From positions 1 to 26,494 of the forward strand of contig JADNYJ010000433.1 in NCBI GenBank assembly GCA_015501075.1: a stretch of 26,494 bases of DNA. Reading direction: 5' to 3'. The position numbers and the translations under genes were made by a program. The notes under the pieces were generated by a model. The model searched no databases, was not told the origin of the DNA, and saw nothing but the letters and a program-made list of their open reading frames with translations. This DNA comes from Gymnopilus junonius (taxonomy: Eukaryota > Basidiomycota > Agaricomycetes > Agaricales > Galerinaceae). Shown one piece after another: positions 20,478 to 26,494 of this stretch; within the stretch, counting starts at the first letter, position 1, and every line of letters begins with the position of its first letter.

Positions 20478-20485
20478 TTTCCGGG
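20478..20485. repeat. Right target-site duplication TTTCCGGG
   Basis: Perfect copy of 18590-18597, on the other side of the transposon. The duplicated host sequence resumes immediately after it (AAAGGAAGGT). Confidence 0.85.
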
Positions 20486-20669
20486 AAAGGAAGGTCTCGC
20501 CTTTTGTATCTTCAGGGTCCTCCTCTCGTGACCTGCGTCGCGTCGGACGCGTCACGGTCTTGTTAATGTTGGAGGATTTAAGCATTTCAGATTGCTCGGG
20601 GAGATATGACAAGAGAACACGAAAAATGAGAATAAAAAACAGTAACATAAAAAATCGAGCACGAAAACA

Positions 20670-23600
20670 TCACAGAACGATGGGCCGAGACCTCGTACCC
20701 CTTGGAATATACACAGGGTCTTGCTGGTTTTCTTCATTGTCTGATATCTCAATGACGACCGTTTTCTGCTTCTTCCTTGGCCTTTCTTCCACTTCTTCCA
20801 CTTCGTCCTCCTCATCAAGTTCGGTTAACTCAGACTCTACAGATGCTTCCCGTTTTCCTTTCTTGGTATCGTTTGATGTCAAGACCTGTTTTTTGGTCTT
20901 CGACTGCTTTTTTCCCTTGGTGTTTCCATCAGCATTCTTCTTACGTTTCGTCCTCACAGGTGGAGGTGGAGGGACCCATTGTACCCACTGTTCACAGAGC
21001 CGACGTTGGAAATCTTCATCGTAACCGACACATTTCATCGTTGAGACGGCAAGTTGCTGTTAACAAGGAAGTTATGAGAAAACGCAGGCCTAAAGCGTCC
21101 AAAGAAAATACCTCCTCTCCTGTTGCCAATGATCTTCTAATGTCTTCGGGAGTGGCTCTTAAATGGCGCTTATCATTGAAGACTCCCATCCACTCAGCCC
21201 TGGTGGGTTTGCGACCAAGTTCCTGTCGAGCCACAACACGTGCACAAAAATAGCCGCCCCATGATTTTTTACGAATCTGGTAGGCCCACGTCCGCTGAAC
21301 CTGAGAAAGCAAAAAAAAGCTGGTAAGAAACTAAGGTACAAAGTACATGAGAACTCGTAACATAGCACCTGAGGATCGAGTGAGGCCCAATCTTCCTTAG
21401 TAAGAGGTCGGGTGGGATTGACTTCATAGAATCCCACAAATAACCATGCACCAGAACTCAGCCTCGTAAACACTCTCCATTTTCCAGGCCATCTGCTATC
21501 AATTTCAGTGTCGAAGAAGAGACCTGAGCATCCAGGCACCTGGGGTGCATTTGGTTGATATAGTGTATTGAGGTACATAAAGTCGTTCAGTCCATGCTTG
21601 GCAAGGTGTTCATCGCCGATGTTGGGAAAGGTCATTTGCATATTGCCGCCATAGGTAGAGGACATGAAAGCTCTGGAAACCGTTGCCTCAAGTGTGGCCA
21701 GGTCCAATGCAATTGGGTATGCATCCAAAGCAGCGGACCCCAGCCGATCCATGACATGTTCAAACTTGATCTTCATCTTCTCAATCTTCTGAGCTTTGGG
21801 CTATGATGACCACGTATTACTATCTCATCCAAAACATGCAAGAAAATTCGCATACATTTATCAATTTCTTGACCTTCTCTAAATCTTCCTTTTTACGCTT
21901 CAAGAAATTAGCGTACGTGTCGACCACGACTTCGACGACCATGCGCCCGTTTTTTTTGCCATTCTCCAAAGCCCGGAGGGCAGTGGTTTCCACTTCCTGT
22001 AGTTCATCCTTGATCACGATAACTTCTGGCTCCTCATTGTGCACTGTGTCTGGAGTAGCCATCTTCATGGTTAGAGTATCAGTAAGATCAGGAAAAAAGG
22101 TAAGCGAATGCTGAATTTACATGCATATTATCTTGCTCTCCAGTTTGGGGGACCTGTACACTCTGTCGTCAAAAGAGTCTGGCCCTTCGTTATGAGGCAA
22201 GATGGCCGGTTCTGATGGTCGCATCATGTCCACCTATTTGATATTTAGATCGTTTAATTAGGGCAAGGGTGATAGTGGGTCCTTACGGGCTCTTGTGCGG
22301 TCTCCATGTTGTCAGAAACAATCACGTCATCTAAACCGTCGCCTTCGAAGGCGGCGTCCAGCGTAGGATCCACATCGGTCTATTTCACAGTAAAGTAAGA
22401 AGAATTTCGCAAAGCTGAACATATCGAAGACCCCATGTTCTTACCATCTTAACGTCTGGGTTCTCTGCGAGTTCAACCTTCGGTTTCTAAAGCCCGATTT
22501 TAATATTAGTATTTCTTTTTTGATTATAGAATCAATTACCTCATCGTCCTCAAATTTGACCACCAAGAGTCCAAAACGTCGAGTCGTTTTCCCCACTTCC
22601 GGTTTCTGAACTTTCTGTCTTGGTCTCAATTCCCTTTCGCTAGCTTCAACTTGCTCACCTGCTCATCCTCAGATTTTTGAACATCTGGAATGTCCTGTAA
22701 GGAAGGAGTACTTGACGCCGAAACTCCTAGTTTGACTTTTTCGTCCTCTTGTACAATTGTAGTCGCTGATGACTCTGATTGTGCATCACCCTGCTCATCA
22801 GGCAAAAAAAAGGTAAATTAGACCACTATGCTAAACCTCGGTTATGAAAACCTACGCTGTCGCGTGCTGTATCTACGCTAAAATCATTGGGGTCCATTTC
22901 AAGCTTTCAGTGACTTAGCTTTTAGTATTGAAAAATCTCAATCAGCGACCATTTGCCCACCTCTTTTTCCTCACGTTCCGCTAGCTCATGCATGATGCCT
23001 TCCAGGGATGTTTCATCACTGACCGGACTTTTGGGCAAGAAAGTTGGTTTAGTTTCATCCACGTCGGCTTCGATGCGCTCCAAGGAATGCTGCTCCTGTT
23101 CTGGATTCAGAGCTGTTTTACCTTCTTTCAAGTCGATTTTGACACGTTCCTCGTCTTCACACAATATTTCAGACTTGATCGTTGGTCCTGCTCCGTGACG
23201 CGTCACTAAGCGGGATTTCAACATTCCACAAGAAATGATCATACCATCTCGATGATTTTTTTCACGCCCACGGGCTTCTGCTCTAATTTCTGTGTTAAAA
23301 CCATTTTTTTGTCCTCCAAGTCAACTTTGACGCGTCCCTCATCTTTACGGGTTGGTTTAGAAGGCTGCGCCTGGTACGTGTGTGAGCGCGTTCCCCACGT
23401 CCTAGGACGAGACAACAATACCATCTGAGTAGGAGTGACGGCCTTCGTGTCCATAGGCTTCTGCTCCGAATCTGAATTGAACGGGGAGTCCGCAGATACG
23501 ACACCTCCATTCACGGCAATAGAAGGCTCGACGCGTCTTACGTCTTCAGAATCCTGGAACACCGTCACCCGACTGCTTCAAAGCTGGGGAGTATGAATTG

Positions 23601-23711
23601 ACATACCGTTTCGGCGGGCTTGCATTCCTCTGCAGGAATCTTTAAAGTCTGAGATGACGCGACTTTGGACGCGTTTTTTACCTCTTCCTCCTTCACGACC
23701 AGCGGCTTCAT
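20670..23711 (-). CDS. DUF6697-like protein, copy B, domain intact but two exons out of phase
   Basis: Thirteen exons, mostly separated by 50-65 nt phase-0 introns: 23711-23607, 23553-23245, 23187-22961, 22903-22856, 22790-22659, 22614-22540, 22486-22445, 22379-22287, 22233-22121, 22062-21856, 21800-21369, 21300-21112 and 21056-20670; about 786 aa. The N-terminal half is acidic, repetitive and probably disordered, with related units around RVKVDLE and RVKIDLK in exons 2 and 3. Exon 10 has a Lys-rich helix (FLKRKKEDLEKVKKL). The domain (exons 11-13) has SRAFMSSTYGGNMQMTFP, GLNDFMYLNTLYQPNAPQ, WRVFTRLSSGAWLFVGFYEV, WGGYFCARVVARQELG and CVGYDEDFQRRL. The tail has RKKQKTVVIEIS. I recall this pattern as the agaricomycete DUF6697 family, unverified. 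Exons 3 and 9 are one base short of a multiple of three, so the full chain does not translate. An ATG at 22068 could still give the domain alone (about 407 aa). Confidence 0.75.
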
Positions 23712-24216
23712 GTCTAGAGTTTATACAGCTCATTCGAGAAAGAAAACGAGGAGTTCAAGAGAGACACAGACAATTTCATCCTCCGTTTGAAAGACATCCC
23801 TGGATAATGGGTGACGGAAGTTCAGAGGTAAAAAAAAACGGTTTCGTGAGTCGGGCCTTGACAAACTTAGACTTTGATGACCCTTACTTCAGAATGCTTC
23901 TTGGGTCTCACGACATTGTTCCTCGTTATCAACGACCGCAATACCTGTGTCCAACTAATTTGACCTGGTAAAGATATAGATTGGCAAAAGTCCATCACTC
24001 AGTCAACAGGAAAAGGAGGCAATTCAAGGAGAAATCAAGGAGAAATAGCAGTAAAGTTGACGGGCAGCAAGCTCTTTAAGGAACTTTAGTCAGCACTGCA
24101 CTGCCACCACTAGTCATCTTTTCGTGTTTGTAAAGTGGATAAGAATAATGTCCCAAAAACAATTACCCAGTTGTTCCATAACCCCAAAACTCCTTTGAGT
24201 TCATACTATGCGTCGT

Positions 24217-26206
24217 TCAGAGATGTCGATTAAACTTTCGAAACTCCTCGTCCAAATCGACCTCAACGATCCCACTTTCCTCATCACCCACATTCGAAGC
24301 CGAATCCGTACCAGACTTCTCATTCTCTTTTTCCTGCGCCACCTTATGATTCACGTTGGCATTGGGAAGCCTCGCCTCCACCTGCGAGCCATCTCGACCT
24401 ATCGTTGTCTGGGTGCCGCTCTGTGGACCAGGAGTCGCAGTAATTGATGCAGTCCCTCCAGTAGATTTCTCGCCAGCCCCCATGTTGACGAACTCCATGT
24501 TGGCAGACATCTTGTCCGAACTAGACTTGTTACGTGTATTATATGTTTTACCTAGCATCTCTCGGATGGCAATGACGAAAGACTGTAATGGAGAAATATG
24601 GTTACATGAATAAGCGACTAGATGAGGAAATATAACAACTTACAGGATCCGTAGCTGCAATCAAACCATACGCGAGTGGGCGAATGGCATAAAAGAAGAG
24701 ATCTGCGCATTAGAGGTGTTAGCTCCAGTGCGCTAATATTGCGCCACGCAGTGTTGGGAGCACTCTTACCAACCAAAAGTAAGCGGAATTCCTACGATGG
24801 AAAATCAGTCCGTTGAAGAAGAAAATAAAAGAACAGACTTACTCCTTGAGTGTTAACTCCTATGATTGTTGTTTCCAGATCCAGAGCGACGGTGGGGTAG
24901 TTGCATATGAGGGATATAATGGGATAGAGAGCTAAACCGACCAAAGAAAAGTAATTGAGAGTTAAACAAGCCCTCTCAATTTATCTTAATTGCTTCCACG
25001 CACCAATCCGCAAAATAGCATTCCTGTATCTCGGGTCCCTTGTTATATCCGTCGGTCGCTTCCTCATGAGTTCATCGACACGAGCTGCATCGTTCACTCT
25101 TGTCGAAGAAACCTTGGAAGAAGACACCTTTGTAGCGGTGCCCTTCGTGATTATACCCTTGGTGGTGGTATTGACTTTAGTTGTGCCAAGTGTGTTAGTC
25201 ATTTTGGTGCCGCCTTTGCCCATGGGCCCAGCGTCGAGGACGGCTTGCTGAAGGACCCTTGTAGTTCGCTATGATACCATTGAGTCAGCAGTATATCTGA
25301 CCTTGTGATAACAAAAGCTCTTGAACGACGTACCTGGTAAAGATACATCCATAGGATAATAATGATTGAACAAATGGTCTCAATCGTCGCAGCCAAAGCG
25401 ACCCAGAAAGATTGTGTGCCAATGATCCAGCGCAATTTCAAATTAGGATCCCCATTCTTATACCAGCATGTATCAGACTGCTCGTCCCATCCAAACTGAT
25501 GCAATGCGAATGTAGGAACATTGAGGAGGAGGGTGAGGAGGACCGTGCCGATGAGATAGTACTTCTCTAGATGTTGACCATTTTTATGGTGGACCAGTAC
25601 GAGCCTTCAATAATCAGGGCATTGCTAATTTTAGAAAGGGGACGATTTAGCTTACTGGAGATTTATGGCGATGCAAGTAGTGAAAAACGTTGAAAACGTC
25701 AGGAAAAGCTGTGCGCAGTAAATCCGTTTTAGTGAATGAAATACCAATAACGTCAACAAGAAGCAGAGCGAAGGGCCACGACGCACATTAACACAGAAAG
25801 CACCGAAGTTGCATCCAGCCCCAGGTGCCGCTGGAGTCGCAGCATAGGCTATTCCGAATCCGACGCTAATCCGTACATGTATTAGTGTTGACTTTCAATG
25901 AAACGTCCAATGAACTTACTTTGACACGAGTGCGTAGACCAGGATGCGAAAACTGACTCGGTCGAGGTACTTCCTGGCATTGGGGAAGGACGCAACGATA
26001 CCGTATGCAACGAGGACGAGGAAGCATACACACGTTCCAGGTATCGTCCCAAAACTCGCTAGGTTATTTCTTCAAAAATAAAATAGAATAAAGATTGCTC
26101 TGCTCAGTGCACTTGGAGAGAGGACTTACGAAAAAGTGATCTGCGAGTCAGTGATAGTAAAGCCTCCACCGCTATCGCCAGAGGAGTCCGATGAATTCGA
26201 CGACAT
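24217..26206 (-). CDS. Seven-transmembrane GPCR-like receptor (cAMP-receptor-like fungal type)
   Basis: Ten exons join in phase to 476 aa: 26206-26130, 26069-25920, 25865-25787, 25708-25656, 25604-25334, 25268-25004, 24931-24843, 24791-24770 (22 nt), 24702-24644 and 24582-24217. The N-terminus is short, Ser/Asp/Gly-rich and presumably extracellular. Seven hydrophobic segments follow: about 36-53, 64-84, 104-124, 138-158, 182-210, 298-322 and 335-358. Cysteines in GCNFGAFC and in DTCWYKN fit the extracellular disulfide of such receptors. The loop between helices 5 and 6 is long and Thr/Lys-rich (TKVNTTTKGIITKGTATKV) and precedes ARVDELMRKR. The C-terminal tail is about 110 residues, acidic at the end (VEVDLDEEFRKF). 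A coupling role to heterotrimeric G proteins is inferred from the fold; the ligand is unknown. No frame breaks. Start ATG is in GACATGTCG context. Confidence 0.85.
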
Positions 26207-26494
26207 CTTCAAGATTCCAGTACAGGTGCGGAGAGAAGACTGGGCGATAGGTGGGTGGGCTGTCACTATGGTCTCAAGGAAATCTTTTAACCTTTAATAA
26301 GTAACTGGTGGATGTGCACTGTAAATAGAGCGTTCCCCGCCATTTGACACGGGCTTGACAATCCCTGTTAATCCTCGCCTCGCTGCCTTCCTATCAGCCT
26401 TACGGAAGTGCCCCATGCCCTCGGATTGTTGGCCGGCATTAGCCTGGTTATGAAGTTGGCAGTGAATGATGAAAGATAGCAGGATAGAAGCTGT
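26207..26494. promoter_or_regulatory. Upstream region of the receptor gene
   Basis: No ORF of note. Expected to hold the promoter and 5' UTR of the receptor gene. I see no clear TATA box or repeated element. Confidence 0.35.

Larger units (their letters stand above)
18553..24111. repeat. Segmental duplication, copy B (interrupted by a transposon)
   Basis: Direct repeat of 11735-14482. The left edge is a shared AAAATGT(T/G)GTCTTTTTG stretch at about 18555. The match stops at 18597, where a 1880 bp transposon begins, and resumes at 20478. It then runs through the whole DUF6697-like gene to a shared CAGCACTGCACTGCCACC near 24111. It is longer than copy A because A has internal deletions. The two copies sit in the same orientation with the peptidase gene between them. 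Confidence 0.85.

Noticed and set aside
1..26494. CRISPR arrays, bacterial operons, riboswitches
   Set aside because: Spliceosomal introns throughout and no regularly spaced short repeats; the window is eukaryotic nuclear DNA.

Overview
This window looks like the nuclear genome of an agaricomycete (mushroom-forming basidiomycete). The genes are dense and on both strands. Almost all of them are cut by 45-70 nt GT-AG introns with CTNAC/CTGAC-like branch points, and two 22 nt micro-exons occur. The families fit: a sphingoid-base kinase, the Mediator cyclin C, an F-box-like protein, a TAP-like serine peptidase, a seven-helix receptor, a secreted orphan, and a lineage-type domain of unknown function. 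All identifications were made by reading the translation; no database was searched. Exon models were joined by hand from splice signals, reading phase and conserved motifs.

Layout. 1-1323 (-): 5' part of a long-chain-base/diacylglycerol-kinase-type lipid kinase, running off the left edge, with frame breaks in its seventh exon. 1324-1503: short bidirectional promoter with a CACGTG box. 1504-2948 (+): intact 5-exon cyclin C (409 aa). 2949-4560: no supportable gene. 4649-5932 (+): F-box-like protein. 5963-6157 (-): possible 64 aa protein. 6302-7264 (-): secreted protein with a proline/serine/glycine/arginine-rich tail. 8141-11366 (-): 1004 aa mostly disordered protein with a conserved-looking C-terminus. 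14621-17094 (-): 12-exon secreted or membrane-anchored alpha/beta-hydrolase peptidase. 17757-18191 (-): unrecognised broken ORF. 24217-26206 (-): 10-exon, 476 aa GPCR-like receptor, intact.

The most striking part is a direct segmental duplication. Copy A (about 11735-14482) and copy B (about 18553-24111) both carry a minus-strand, 11-13-exon gene of what I believe is the DUF6697-type family. The copies are broken in different places: copy A has lost about 727 bp of the domain core, while copy B keeps the domain but has two exons one base out of phase. Copy B is also interrupted downstream of its gene by a 1880 bp terminal-inverted-repeat transposon (18598-20477) with a perfect 8 bp target duplication, TTTCCGGG. 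Copy A supplies the corresponding empty site. Inside that transposon lie a 672 bp near-perfect palindrome with CACTG ends and a 3 bp ACA duplication, a 540 bp element with 26 bp inverted ends, and a tRNA-like A-box/B-box stretch. This nested structure is the best candidate for something worth study.

A second theme is single-base frame breaks in otherwise well-conserved exons of the lipid kinase, the peptidase and both DUF copies. Several, though not all, sit in homopolymer runs. The cyclin C, F-box, secreted, 1004 aa and GPCR genes read through cleanly. The breaks are either real pseudogenisation or residual consensus errors; raw reads or transcripts would decide.
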